Position numbers and translations under genes: made by a program. The notes under the pieces were generated by a model, which saw nothing but the letters and a program-made list of their open reading frames with translations, was not told the DNA's origin and did not search any database. A DNA stretch of 19,125 bases. Origin: HGM11416 sp045596285 (GTDB lineage Bacteria > Bacillota > Clostridia > Christensenellales > Borkfalkiaceae). Numbering within the stretch: the first letter of the stretch is position 1; each line of letters begins with the position of its first letter. Positions 12,753 to 19,125 of this stretch are shown here, piece after piece. The stretch covers positions 1 to 19,125 of the forward strand of contig JAZOCA010000080.1 in the NCBI GenBank assembly GCA_045596285.1, in the 5' to 3' direction.

Positions 12753-13760
12753 TTAATTATTTTCATCTAAAACGTACTGAACGTAATTTTTTAATACGGC
12801 GTGTGAAGTGATAAAAATACGCGCTTTTTCGGTTGTTTCTTGCGCCAAAAAGGTGCTTAGTTTAATAACTTCATCTTCACATTTGTTAAAATTGTTGTTT
12901 ACGTCGAATTCCTTTTTGATAACTTTCATCATGTCAAGGGCGTTTCTTTGCGCGTAAATATCAAGTTCAAAAGAATCAAGTGCGTCGTAAATATCTAAAA
13001 AGGCGTTATATAGTTTGCCGTTTTTCTTGGTGAAAACGAAACTTCTTGCCATAATATAACAAACTATTGTAAAGGCAACTGCCAAAACGGAAAGGGCGGT
13101 TATATTCCAAATCATTCCCAAAGTAATCAACACCCCGCCACACGCAAAAAATACGATTGCCAAAGTAAGGTAAAGGGGGAGTTTTCTTTCTTTTTTCATA
13201 AGGGTGGGAATTTGCGCTTTTAAACGTTCTTCAAGTTTCTTTTTTATAGCGACGTTTTCTTCTGCCTTGTATTGCATAATTTCTTCGTCAGAAAGTTTAG
13301 AAAGTTGATAAAAGTCCTTGTATAAGCGCATTATCTGCTTTTTCTCTTCTGCGTCAGCACACTCTATTGCCTTGTTTAAATACTCTTCGTGTGAAGTGTT
13401 TCTATAGTCGGTTAGGTTAGAAGTTTCTGCGCGAACAAGATTGAAATAAATTCTGTAATCGGTGTTGGTTATTTCAAGCGCCTTTAAAAGTTCTTCCTTT
13501 GCGTTCTTGAATTCTTTTCTTGCAAAATAATATTCCGAACGTTGAATAATTCTTTCAACTTCTAAATATTCTTCCCCAAACGAAGCCTTTTTCTTCTCTT
13601 CTTCTTTAGTAGAATCTTCATAAACGGATTTATAAAGCAGAATTGCCTGCTTGTTATCGAACTGCTTTCTGCAAACTGTGCAAAGCCCAGTTCCCTGTTC
13701 GTAACCAAGATAAAGTTCTGCGCCACAATGTGGGCATTTTGCGTTTTTGTTTTCTTGCAT
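12753..13760 (-). CDS. Zinc-ribbon membrane protein, hypothetical
   Basis: This protein has 335 residues. The N-terminus has a rubredoxin-type zinc ribbon, C9-P-H-C12 and C27-T-V-C30. Residues 60-185 are charged and helical with a TPR-like feel (YYFARKEFKNAKEELLKALEI at 77-97). Two transmembrane helices follow (about 195-216 and 219-239), then a cytosolic helical tail. No signal peptide is seen, so both termini are probably in the cytoplasm. Such zinc-ribbon/TPR/TM proteins are common and uncharacterised in Clostridia. GGAGAG lies 4 nt before ATG 13760. It stands alone, divergent from the YwaF-like gene, with its own promoter. Function unknown. Confidence 0.8.
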   Translation of the reverse strand: MQENKNAKCPHCGAELYLGYEQGTGLCTVCRKQFDNKQAILLYKSVYEDSTKEEEKKKASFGEEYLEVERIIQRSEYYFARKEFKNAKEELLKALEITNTDYRIYFNLVRAETSNLTDYRNTSHEEYLNKAIECADAEEKKQIMRLYKDFYQLSKLSDEEIMQYKAEENVAIKKKLEERLKAQIPTLMKKERKLPLYLTLAIVFFACGGVLITLGMIWNITALSVLAVAFTIVCYIMARSFVFTKKNGKLYNAFLDIYDALDSFELDIYAQRNALDMMKVIKKEFDVNNNFNKCEDEVIKLSTFLAQETTEKARIFITSHAVLKNYVQYVLDENN

Positions 13761-13778
13761 AAACTCTCCAAATAAGCG

Positions 13779-13794
13779 ATAATCGTGCTATAGG
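13779..13794 (+). repeat. Dispersed 16-bp intergenic motif, copy 2
   Basis: ATAATCGTGCTATAGG followed after five bases by a T-run. It lies in the leader of the minus-strand zinc-ribbon gene, with no plus-strand gene ending here, so a plain terminator role does not explain it. Confidence 0.6.
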
Positions 13795-13852
13795 CCCACT
13801 TTTTTATTAGTTTTAATGTAAGCCACACGTTTGTGTTCGCATTTATATACTC

Positions 13853-13881
13853 ATTTTATCACTTTTATAAAAAATAATCAA
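13853..13881 (-). promoter_or_regulatory. Promoter of the zinc-ribbon membrane gene
   Basis: On the minus strand, TTGATT (13881-13876), a 17-bp spacer and TAAAAT (13858-13853). The leader is about 85 nt and includes an ACAC/GTGT hairpin and the copy-2 motif. Confidence 0.65.
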
Positions 13882-13972
13882 GGTTTTTTGGGTGTTTGTT
13901 TATTAGTAAACGCTTGTTTAATAAAATTATTTACTTAAAGCAAGCGCATCTTGCAATAAAGTTAAAAAACCG

Positions 13973-14001
13973 TTTACATTCGCGTGTAGGTGTGGTATAA
14001 T
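13973..14001 (+). promoter_or_regulatory. Promoter of the YwaF-like / DUF4886 pair
   Basis: TTTACA (13973-13978), a 17-bp spacer ending TGTGG and TATAAT (13996-14001). The predicted start near 14008 rules out the in-frame ATG at 14007 as translation start. Confidence 0.8.
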
Positions 14002-14042
14002 TAGCCTTGATGGGGGCGTTTAATAGGTTAAGGCGAAAGACT

Positions 14043-14951
14043 ATGAAAGAAAAATCAACACGAAAAATCCGTTTGGTAATAGTGATAGGGTTAATTGCCC
14101 TTGCTGTTTTGCTTGGCGTCATATTAAAAAATAATCCAAAAGGTTTAGTGTATCAGTTTTTGATACTAACGCACGTAAAAGTAAACCAACCGGCAATATA
14201 TGGGCTATTTCATTTTATTTGCTTAATTATATGCGTGGCGCTTGGTGTTTTTGCGGTTGCTTTTCGCAATAAAATTACGCCCGAGCAAGTCCAAAATATA
14301 TTGTTTTATAGCGGTGTGTTTTTGTTTGTTTTAGAAACATACAAGCAGTTTTACTATTATTACGTCATTTACCCATTTGGCGAGTATAATTTTGGCATTT
14401 TGCCTTTGCAAGTGTGTTCTTATTCGCTATATTTATTTTTGATTATTCCGCTATTAAAAGATGGGGTTGTTAAACGCGCTCTTACTCTTTTTTGCGCGTT
14501 ATATCAAACGATGGGTGGTTGCATAGTTATGTTTTACCCAAGGTTTTACGGCATTTTGTCCATTAACCTTTTTACAATGGTGTGGCATACCGTTATGATA
14601 TTTAATGGAATAACATTGCTTTTTAAAAGCTGTTATAAGGCATCTTTTATAAAAGACCAACTTCCAGCATGTATAGTGTTTTTAATAACTTTCGTTATTG
14701 CAAATCTTTTAAACGTGTGTTTATCGCCCTATACAGCCACTTCGCCTGAACCGCTTAATTTATTTTACGTAAGCCCGCACGTGCCTTGTAATTATATTAT
14801 AATAGGAGACGTGCAAAAAGCGTTTGGCTGGTTTGCCTCCGTTTTATGTTACGGATTAATGTTTACGGCGTTAGGCGCGCCGGTAGTTTGGCTAATAGGT
14901 TACGTTGTGAAGTTTTTAACAAAAAAAATTAACGGAGCACAGTATTTATGA
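14043..14951 (+). CDS. YwaF / TMEM164-like polytopic membrane protein
   Basis: This very hydrophobic protein of 302 residues has about seven transmembrane helices (near 11-28, 53-75, 86-105, 118-138, 147-165, 172-195, 207-226 and 258-290). It resembles the YwaF (TIGR02206, TP0381-like) family. The motifs LPLQVC125SYSLYLFLI and FTMVWH182 place one Cys and one His where the related human TMEM164 has the C123 and H181 reported as needed for acyl transfer. An acyltransferase role here is therefore an inference from fold kinship only. Start: ATG 14043 with AAGGCG upstream. ATG 14007 coincides with the predicted transcription start and is rejected. It overlaps the next gene by 4 bp (ATGA), a sign of coupling. 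Confidence 0.82.
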   Translation: MKEKSTRKIRLVIVIGLIALAVLLGVILKNNPKGLVYQFLILTHVKVNQPAIYGLFHFICLIICVALGVFAVAFRNKITPEQVQNILFYSGVFLFVLETYKQFYYYYVIYPFGEYNFGILPLQVCSYSLYLFLIIPLLKDGVVKRALTLFCALYQTMGGCIVMFYPRFYGILSINLFTMVWHTVMIFNGITLLFKSCYKASFIKDQLPACIVFLITFVIANLLNVCLSPYTATSPEPLNLFYVSPHVPCNYIIIGDVQKAFGWFASVLCYGLMFTALGAPVVWLIGYVVKFLTKKINGAQYL

Positions 14952-15685
14952 TTAAAATCCTTGCTATTTCTAACAGTTTTGGTGTTGATGCCACAAGATA
15001 TTTACACCAAATAGCCAAATCAAGCGGCGAAGATTTGCTAGTGCATACTCTTTATATAGGTGGTTGTTCTTTGCAAACTCATTACCAAAACATGCAAAGC
15101 GAAAAAGATATTTACGAACTTTTTGTAAACGGTTTTTCTACCAAGCAGTTTATATCTTTAAAAAACGCTTTATTATCTAACGAATGGAACGTAGTAACCT
15201 TGCAACAATCCAGTCCGCTTTCTGGGGTAGAGCAAAGTTATTATCCTTACCTTTTAGATCTTTCTTCTTACGTTAAAAGTATAGTTCCCAACGCAAAACA
15301 GTTAATTCATCAAACTTGGTCGTACCCCAAAGGAAGCGAAATGTTTTCTTGCACGCCCTTTACCACGCGCGAACAAATGATACCGGCGATAAAAACGGCT
15401 TACGAAAATGCAGTTAAAGCAATAAACGCGCAAGGTATAATTCCCTGCCTTGGTGCTATGAACGCTTTATATAACGCCATAGGTAATCGCGCTTATTTAG
15501 ACGGGCTTCATGCAAGTTTAGGTATAGGTAGATACACTCTTTCTTGTGTATGGTATTGCGCTATCTACGGCAAAGCGCCTAATTTTTCTTGCGACGTTTC
15601 GCTTGACGTGCCTGCTTCTAAAGAAGAACTAGAGGTGGCAAAAAATTGTGTTATAAGCGCTTGTAAAGAATACAATCTAATATAG
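14948..15685 (+). CDS. DUF4886 SGNH-like hydrolase
   Basis: This 245-residue cytosolic protein (no signal peptide) has the SGNH-like layout of DUF4886. The nucleophile block is ISNS10FGVDATRYLHQIA, the oxyanion Gly block is IGGCSLQTH (37-45), then VTLQQSS (83-89), HQTWSYP (121-127) and the catalytic LD185GLH188 near the C-terminus. SGNH enzymes cleave esters of lipids or sugars; the substrate of DUF4886 members is not known to me. Its ATG overlaps the stop of the YwaF-like gene by 4 bp. The two therefore form a coupled unit that pairs a putative acyltransferase-type membrane protein with a putative esterase. A short terminator follows at 15702-15723. Confidence 0.85.
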   Translation: MIKILAISNSFGVDATRYLHQIAKSSGEDLLVHTLYIGGCSLQTHYQNMQSEKDIYELFVNGFSTKQFISLKNALLSNEWNVVTLQQSSPLSGVEQSYYPYLLDLSSYVKSIVPNAKQLIHQTWSYPKGSEMFSCTPFTTREQMIPAIKTAYENAVKAINAQGIIPCLGAMNALYNAIGNRAYLDGLHASLGIGRYTLSCVWYCAIYGKAPNFSCDVSLDVPASKEELEVAKNCVISACKEYNLI

Positions 15686-15696
15686 AAAAATCATAA

Positions 15697-15723
15697 TTAA
15701 TCGTGCTATAGCGCGGTTTTTTT
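15697..15723 (+). terminator. Terminator of the YwaF-like/DUF4886 pair, with 16-bp motif copy 3
   Basis: CGTGC (15702-15706), loop TATA and GCGCG (15711-15715) with one G-U pair are followed by seven Ts. The stem is embedded in TTAATCGTGCTATAG, the dispersed motif also seen at 4187, 13779 and 16841. Here the motif does end a plus-strand gene. Confidence 0.75.
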
Positions 15724-15791
15724 ATTGAAAATAATTTGTTTTGAGTTCAATATAATTTAAATTTTTTTCAAAAGTTAAACTTAATTATATA

Positions 15792-15866
15792 AAAAACCCA
15801 CGGATTATGATGCGAACTTAAAAGCTATACGCTTTATAAAGTGCATTTTGTAATATCCGTGGTTTT
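15792..15866. terminator. Long hairpin closing the XRE gene
   Basis: CCACGGAT (15798-15805) and ATCCGTGG (15855-15862) enclose about 50 nt with further pairing (an AAAGC/GCTTT core plus an ATGC/GCAT arm), flanked by A- and T-runs. It works in either direction and separates the plus-strand DUF4886 gene from the minus-strand XRE gene. A small structured RNA is an alternative. Confidence 0.6.
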
Positions 15867-15878
15867 TGTTTTATTTCG

Positions 15879-16112
15879 TTATTCTTCATAATCATTAAAA
15901 TAATCTTTATCAAAAAATTCCGATAAAGTTATTCCCGCCCCTTGGCAAAAGGCTTTTATGGTGGAAACCTTAGAACATTTAGTTCTTCCTTTAATTAAAT
16001 CGTATATTGCAGATGGCGATTTTCCGCCGTTTAACGCCGTTTCGCAAATATTAACGTTTTTTTCTTTACAAACTTCATTTATTCTTTTAACAATAGCATC
16101 ATTTATATTCAT
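15879..16112 (-). CDS. XRE-family helix-turn-helix repressor
   Basis: This small DNA-binding protein of 77 residues is all Cro/C1-type HTH (about 5-67). The turn and recognition helices fall in NICETALNGGKSPSAIYDLIKG (21-42), followed by KVSTIKAFCQGAGITLSEFFD, a typical XRE end. There is no effector domain. I use ATG 16112: GAAGGTGG lies just upstream and the frame upstream is operator DNA. Four TCCACGA/TCGTGGA-type sites surround its promoter, so it is very likely autorepressed. It is divergent from a promoter at 16201-16229 that it probably controls too. This resembles a phage or plasmid control switch that has lost or never had the partner gene. Confidence 0.85.
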   Translation of the reverse strand: MNINDAIVKRINEVCKEKNVNICETALNGGKSPSAIYDLIKGRTKCSKVSTIKAFCQGAGITLSEFFDKDYFNDYEE

Positions 16113-16144
16113 ATAGCCACCTTCATGGAGTTTCGTATCGTTGT

Positions 16145-16161
16145 TCCACGAAAATATTATA
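16145..16161 (-). promoter_or_regulatory. XRE promoter -10 with operator half-site
   Basis: The minus-strand -10 TATAAT (16161-16156) has only a weak -35. A half-operator TCCACGA (16145-16151) lies at the predicted start, and the full operator at 16183-16198 lies at the -35 side, which suits autorepression. Confidence 0.5.
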
Positions 16162-16182
16162 TGAATTTTTAAATATATTATC

Positions 16183-16198
16183 TCGTGGAGTTCCACGA
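16183..16198. promoter_or_regulatory. Palindromic operator between divergent promoters
   Basis: TCGTGGA-GT-TCCACGA has perfect 7-bp arms around a 2-bp centre. Related sites are TGGAATTCCA with flanking GTG/TGA (16233-16247), TCCACGA (16145-16151) and TCATGGA (near 16124-16130). The spacing lets one repressor cover both promoters. Confidence 0.75.
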
Positions 16199-16200
16199 AA

Positions 16201-16229
16201 TTGACTTCGTTTTATCTTTTTGGTATAAT
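16201..16229 (+). promoter_or_regulatory. Divergent promoter under XRE operators
   Basis: TTGACT (16201-16206), a 17-bp spacer and TATAAT (16224-16229) on the plus strand. The second operator (16233-16247) overlaps the predicted start. No credible ORF follows. Confidence 0.75.
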
Positions 16230-16235
16230 TTTTGT

Positions 16236-16345
16236 GGAATTCCATGAAATTGCAAAGCAGAACGTAGTTTTAGCGTAGAAATATGATATGATCTTTAAGG
16301 GTGGCTAAAACACAACGTTAAAAATTTCGCTTGCTATTGTTAGGA
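16236..16345 (+). ncRNA. Candidate small RNA under XRE control
   Basis: Downstream of the divergent promoter, the longest frame before a stop is seven codons. The transcript would contain a stable stem GTTTTAGC (16267-16274) with GCTAAAAC (16304-16311), extended by ACGT pairing at 16262-16265 and 16315-16318, around a 29-nt loop. A U-rich stretch follows at about 16347-16372, inside the 3' end of the convergent kinase-like gene. The RNA could thus be antisense to that gene's end. Nothing shows it is expressed. Confidence 0.4.
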
Positions 16346-16352
16346 TTAGTTT

Positions 16353-16790
16353 TTATTTGTTAAGTTTTTGTTTAAAAAGGTGGATGAATTCGGTTATATC
16401 TTCCCCGTAAGAAAGGCAAAAATCGTGTGGTTCATTATCCAAAGAGTGGTGTTTTGCTTCAAGCACGTTTTCTATCGGTTTAGGCAAAATTCCACCCGTG
16501 CGTTTGCTAAAGCGTTCTTTAATAACGGAAAGGGGTGCGGTTACTAAAATTCTTATAGCGCCGGCCGGAAGCAAGCAAAGATGCGCTTTTTCGGTTATAA
16601 CGTAAATAAGATTTTCGCCCGTGCAAGAACTTAACAAAAGACTTTTAAATTTTTCTTTTGCCATATCTTCGTTTTTTGCAAGCCTTAAATAGTCTTTCCC
16701 GCTAAAAACGCTTGCGTTAAATTCTTCTTTTAAGGTATTAGAAAGAGTGGTTTTTCCAACGCAACTTTCGCCAAATATTGCAATCAACAT
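16353..16790 (-). CDS. Small P-loop NTPase, nucleotide-kinase-like
   Basis: This protein has 145 residues. It starts with MLIAIFGESCVGKTTL, a Walker A motif (G7-E-S-C-V-G-K13-T14), as in adenylate/cytidylate kinase-type and AAA_33 proteins. ILVTAPLSVIKERFSKR (80-96) looks like the strand and Arg-bearing lid helix of small-molecule kinases. No clear DxD or second Walker motif is seen. It probably phosphorylates a small substrate; which one is not readable. AAGGATT lies 12 nt from ATG 16790, rather far. It follows the cysteine desulfidase gene by 61 bp, with a motif/terminator-like element between, so it is perhaps a read-through second gene. Its end converges with the candidate RNA at 16236. 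Confidence 0.75.
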   Translation of the reverse strand: MLIAIFGESCVGKTTLSNTLKEEFNASVFSGKDYLRLAKNEDMAKEKFKSLLLSSCTGENLIYVITEKAHLCLLPAGAIRILVTAPLSVIKERFSKRTGGILPKPIENVLEAKHHSLDNEPHDFCLSYGEDITEFIHLFKQKLNK

Positions 16791-16825
16791 AAACTTGTAA
16801 ATCCTTAGTGGTTTTTAAAAACCAG

Positions 16826-16841
16826 CCTATAGCACGATTAA
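16826..16841 (-). repeat. Dispersed 16-bp intergenic motif, copy 4, terminator-like
   Basis: On the minus strand, TTAATCGTGCTATAGG lies directly after the cysteine desulfidase gene and is followed by GCTGGTTTTTAAAAACC. AGC before and GCT after can close it as a weak stem ahead of the T-run. Confidence 0.6.
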
Positions 16842-16851
16842 ACGCTATTTT

Positions 16852-18141
16852 TTAGTTATTTTCTTCATCTTGAAGCATGATTTTAATAATTTCTTTATCT
16901 GTTTCACTCATGCCTTCGCTTGCTATTTTAGAAACGCTTTCTATGGTTTGTTCAACGCCCGCTTTTATAATTCCGTCGCCTGCTAAAAACTGTTTTCCGT
17001 TGTAATGCATCCAAAGCCCCAAAAGACCAGATTCAACAGCCATTGCAACTTTTGCGGCGCAACTTGCCTTTGCTCCGTCACAAATAATGCCTGAATCTAT
17101 TGCTAGCGCGTTAGAAAGTGTTTTAGAAATATCTTCATAATTTCCGCCAAGCAAATAGCACACGCCACAGCCTGCGCCCGCGCCCGCTGAAACCGCTCCG
17201 CAATATGCCGATAACGTGCCTATACCCGCCTTTAAGTGTAAAGTAATAAGGTTAGAAACGCAAAGAGCGCGGTATAGTTTTTCGCCTTCAATACTAAGCC
17301 CGCGCGCGTAAACTATAACCGGAATAGAAGTTGCCATACCTTGGTTACCGCTTCCCGAATTTATAATAACGGGCAAATCGCAACCGTTCATACGCGCATC
17401 GCTACCTGCGGCGGCATAAGCTTTCGCCGTTGTTTTAATATCTGGTTGATAAGAGCGCAAAATAACCTTACCTATGCTTGCACCGTAATCGCCCTTAAGC
17501 CCTTCTTCGGCTATTGCCATATTGTAATTTATTTGCCTATCTAAAATCTCTTTTACGTCTTCTATTTTAACAACGTTTGCGAATTCGGTTATGTCCTTAA
17601 CGCAAAGCAAGGTTTTTTCTTTAGATTTAATTTCCAGCGGGGGAATATTTTCGTAAAGAGTTTCACCGTTTTTGCTAATAAAAACAACGTTGGTATGGCT
17701 ACGCATAATGCGCAATTTAACTTGATTGTTTTTGCTAAAAAGATCAACCGTGATGTCGAACACGTCGCATCTATCTGGCACTGAAATTTCTAAGGGGAAA
17801 TTATTAACGTACTCTTGAACTTTTTCAATTTCTTTTTTAGAAAAATGGCTCAGCGTTTGAAGTTCGGCGTTGGCGTCGCCAAGCAAGCCCGCGCAAAAAG
17901 CAGGTTTTATACCCTTCATACCGCCCGTGTTTGGCACGGTAACGCTCTTTGCGTTTTTAACTATATTCGCGCTTACTTGAAGTTTTGCATTTATTGGCTC
18001 TTCGCCAAGCACCGCTTTCGCCTTTGCCACCGCGTATGCGATAGAAATAGGCTCTGTGCAACCCATTGCAGGAACTAATTCTTCTTTTAAAAGATTTAAA
18101 TAAGTATTATATTTTTCGTTAGAGATCATAATTTTACCCAT
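16852..18141 (-). CDS. cyuA: L-cysteine desulfidase / UPF0597 family (CyuA-like)
   Basis: This 429-residue full-length member of the serine dehydratase-like Fe-S family breaks L-cysteine to pyruvate, ammonia and sulfide (M. jannaschii enzyme, E. coli CyuA/YhaM). The N-terminal MGC28TEPISIAYAVAKA is the family signature. Further conserved cysteines lie in RALC294VSNL, SAYC314GAVSAGAGAGCGVC and IIC354DGAKASC361, the kind of set that holds the labile [4Fe-4S] cluster activating the substrate hydroxyl or thiol. SGSGNQGM (262-269) is the glycine-rich substrate loop. It is cytosolic and works anaerobically, in keeping with a fermenter. Start: ATG 18141 or, four codons on, 18129; neither has a strong ribosome site, so the start is uncertain. 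The promoter lies at 18162-18190 with a very short leader. Confidence 0.9.
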   Translation of the reverse strand: MGKIMISNEKYNTYLNLLKEELVPAMGCTEPISIAYAVAKAKAVLGEEPINAKLQVSANIVKNAKSVTVPNTGGMKGIKPAFCAGLLGDANAELQTLSHFSKKEIEKVQEYVNNFPLEISVPDRCDVFDITVDLFSKNNQVKLRIMRSHTNVVFISKNGETLYENIPPLEIKSKEKTLLCVKDITEFANVVKIEDVKEILDRQINYNMAIAEEGLKGDYGASIGKVILRSYQPDIKTTAKAYAAAGSDARMNGCDLPVIINSGSGNQGMATSIPVIVYARGLSIEGEKLYRALCVSNLITLHLKAGIGTLSAYCGAVSAGAGAGCGVCYLLGGNYEDISKTLSNALAIDSGIICDGAKASCAAKVAMAVESGLLGLWMHYNGKQFLAGDGIIKAGVEQTIESVSKIASEGMSETDKEIIKIMLQDEENN

Positions 18142-18161
18142 AAATACGTATTATTAAATAT

Positions 18162-18190
18162 ATTTTAGCATAAAAAGTGTGCGTTTGCAA
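18162..18190 (-). promoter_or_regulatory. Promoter of the cysteine desulfidase gene
   Basis: On the minus strand, TTGCAA (18190-18185), a 17-bp spacer ending TATGC (extended -10 type) and TAAAAT (18167-18162). The leader would be only about 10-15 nt. Confidence 0.65.
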
Positions 18191-18258
18191 TCGTTTTATG
18201 TTTTTTTATGATAAATGCCATTTCATTTGTTCATAGTTTGGTTAAAAGTGTTTTTCAC

Positions 18259-18287
18259 TTGACTTTTTTATTCAAGAAATATATACT
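18259..18287 (+). promoter_or_regulatory. Promoter of the DUF5684 gene
   Basis: TTGACT (18259-18264), a 17-bp spacer and TATACT (18282-18287) on the plus strand. Confidence 0.75.
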
Positions 18288-18291
18288 AGTA

Positions 18292-18338
18292 AAGCAAGCA
18301 GTAAATAGTATTGCTTGCTTTAGCCGTACGTTTACGGC
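18292..18338 (+). promoter_or_regulatory. Two-hairpin leader of the DUF5684 gene
   Basis: AAGCAAGCA (18292-18300) pairs with TGCTTGCTT (18312-18320), then GCCGTA/TACGGC (18323-18328 with 18333-18338) with a CGTT loop. Both lie between the predicted start and the AAGGAG site (about 18351). The arrangement suits mRNA stabilisation or control of translation. No known riboswitch core is seen. Confidence 0.45.
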
Positions 18339-18365
18339 AATAATCATTTTTAAGGAGATTAAATT

Positions 18366-18854
18366 ATGGGTGGCTTAGAAAATTATGATCCCGCTACTTT
18401 AATGCAAGAACTTTCTGTTATGCTCGGCAAAATGATGATCGAAGGTCTTTTAACAACGCTTGCTACTGCTTTTTCTTATTTGTGCTTATGGTTTATTTAT
18501 CGCAAAATGGGCGAAGGCGGTTGGAAATGTCTTATTCCTTTTTACGGGGAGTACGTTTTGTTTAAACGCGTTTGGGAAGTTGGGCAATTTTGGAAAATGA
18601 TAGGTCTTTCAGTGGCTATTATCGTATGTGCCATTCTTGCAGTTATCATTCCTTTTCTTGCTATAATTTTCCTTGTTGCAATAATCATCTTTTGCGTCGC
18701 TTTGGTAATTATAGAAATTAAACTGCAGGTAAGATTAGCTGAAGCATTCGATAAGGGCAAGGGTTTTGCCGTTGGTCTTATTTTCCTTCCCATTATCTTT
18801 GTACCTATTTTAGCTTTTGGCAAAAGCCAGTATCAGGGCGAATACGTAGAGTAA
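18366..18854 (+). CDS. DUF5684-family membrane protein
   Basis: This 162-residue protein has four hydrophobic helices (about 26-46, 76-97, 98-118 and 133-151). The family signature is seen as KMGEGGWKCLIPFYGEYVLFKRVWEVGQFWK (47-77), with the Gly-Trp-x-x-hydrophobic-Pro-x-Tyr core, and the closing LAEAFDKGKGFAVGLIFLPIIFVPILAFG (124-152). Members occur across Firmicutes, sometimes fused to or next to signal peptidase; no function is established to my knowledge. AAGGAG 8 nt before ATG 18366 is strong. It is a single-gene unit with its own promoter, structured leader and terminator. Confidence 0.85.
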   Translation: MGGLENYDPATLMQELSVMLGKMMIEGLLTTLATAFSYLCLWFIYRKMGEGGWKCLIPFYGEYVLFKRVWEVGQFWKMIGLSVAIIVCAILAVIIPFLAIIFLVAIIIFCVALVIIEIKLQVRLAEAFDKGKGFAVGLIFLPIIFVPILAFGKSQYQGEYVE

Positions 18855-18884
18855 TTTTTGGGACGATACAATACGAATAAAAAT

Positions 18885-18921
18885 AAAAGTGCCGATATAA
18901 CACGATTATCGGCACTTTTTT
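18885..18921 (+). terminator. Terminator of the DUF5684 gene
   Basis: AAAAGTGCCGATA (18885-18897) pairs perfectly with TATCGGCACTTTT (18907-18919), and Ts follow. The loop TAACACGAT is close to the complement of the dispersed motif core (ATCGTGCTATA), perhaps by chance. Confidence 0.88.
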
Positions 18922-18929
18922 GTTGATAT

Positions 18930-18959
18930 AAAGAAAAACCACGCGATAGTCGCGTGGTT
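18930..18959 (-). terminator. Terminator for a minus-strand gene beyond the window
   Basis: AACCACGCGA (18937-18946) pairs with TCGCGTGGTT (18950-18959). On the minus strand TTTTTCTTT follows, so a minus-strand transcript from the right probably ends here. Confidence 0.7.
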
Positions 18960-18984
18960 CAATAGAGGTATACCGGTGAGTGGA

Positions 18985-19125
18985 AAAAAGCCTTCCCCAG
19001 TGGGGGAAGGGGGACCACGTTAGTGGTGGATGAGGTGTTTGGGTAAAAAATATAAATAAAAATTAAAGCACTAAATTATACAACTCCTCATCCGTCACTC
19101 GAAAACTCGTGACACCTTCTCCCGC
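18985..19125. repeat. MITE-like hairpin repeat, cut by the window edge
   Basis: A GC-rich, non-coding segment unlike its surroundings. It has the stem CCTTCCCC/GGGGAAGG (18991-19010), then CCAC/GTGG (19015-19026). A long imperfect inverted repeat follows: AGTGGTGGATGAGG (19022-19035) against CCTCATCCGTCACT (19086-19099), enclosing about 50 AT-rich bases, and GTCAC/GTGAC (19094-19113). Blocks such as GGTGGATGAGG and GTGACACCTTCTCCC are, from memory, typical of dispersed repeats in gut Clostridia; I could not check this. Confidence 0.65.

Noticed and set aside
13562..13828. 88-codon minus-strand frame over the start of the zinc-ribbon gene
   Set aside because: It is a shadow in another frame of the real gene; it ends in basic low-complexity residues and has no ribosome site.
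14007..14042. Upstream ATG for the YwaF-like gene
   Set aside because: It coincides with the predicted transcription start from the promoter at 13973-14001, so it would have no leader or ribosome site.

Overview
The window looks like chromosomal DNA of a low-GC, Clostridia-type Firmicute, probably an uncultured gut or anaerobic lineage. The basis is AT-rich intergenic DNA, sigma-A-type promoters with 17-bp spacers, strong Shine-Dalgarno sites, a tRNA with encoded CCA, and families common in that class (KtrAB, DUF5684, DUF4886, YwaF-like, cysteine desulfidase). No taxonomic marker is present, so this is inference.

Layout. (1) 142-3986, minus strand: a tight five-gene operon, HD hydrolase > radical SAM > membrane protein with a phosphoribosyltransferase-like region > CYTH phosphatase/cyclase-like protein > MazG-like pyrophosphohydrolase. 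It has one near-consensus promoter (4043-4071), a palindrome just downstream of the predicted start site, and a terminator at 112-130. At least three of the five products act on phosphorylated nucleotides or related compounds in their families. (2) 4286-6564, minus: ktrB-ktrA, a potassium uptake pair with its own promoter and a terminator-like hairpin in its leader. It appears richer in GC than its neighbours and abuts a short orphan coding fragment. (3) 7062-10129, minus: a 1000-residue helicase IV-type UvrD-like enzyme with an embedded nuclease-like domain and two topoisomerase-type zinc ribbons. (4) 10153-12103, minus: two single-gene units (GNAT acetyltransferase; second MazG-like protein). 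Each has a ~400-bp repeat carrying its promoter on the 5' side and a ~145-bp hairpin element on the 3' side. The array ends at a 20-bp copy of the 3' end of tRNA-Leu(CAG), which lies intact at 12279-12365. (5) 12420-12603, minus: promoter, structured segment and terminator-like hairpin of a probable small RNA. (6) 12753-15685: a divergent pair of units, a zinc-ribbon membrane protein (minus) and a YwaF/TMEM164-like membrane protein overlapping a DUF4886 SGNH-like hydrolase (plus). (7) 15879-18141: an XRE repressor with palindromic operators and a divergent promoter that drives no visible ORF, then a small P-loop kinase-like protein and an L-cysteine desulfidase (minus). (8) 18366-18854, plus: a DUF5684 membrane protein with a structured leader. 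The right edge holds a MITE-like hairpin repeat.

The most unusual material is the cassette-like array (4), whose 3' element recurs after ktrA 6 kb away in the same gene-relative orientation. The five-gene operon (1) comes second. All identities and repeat alignments were made by eye.
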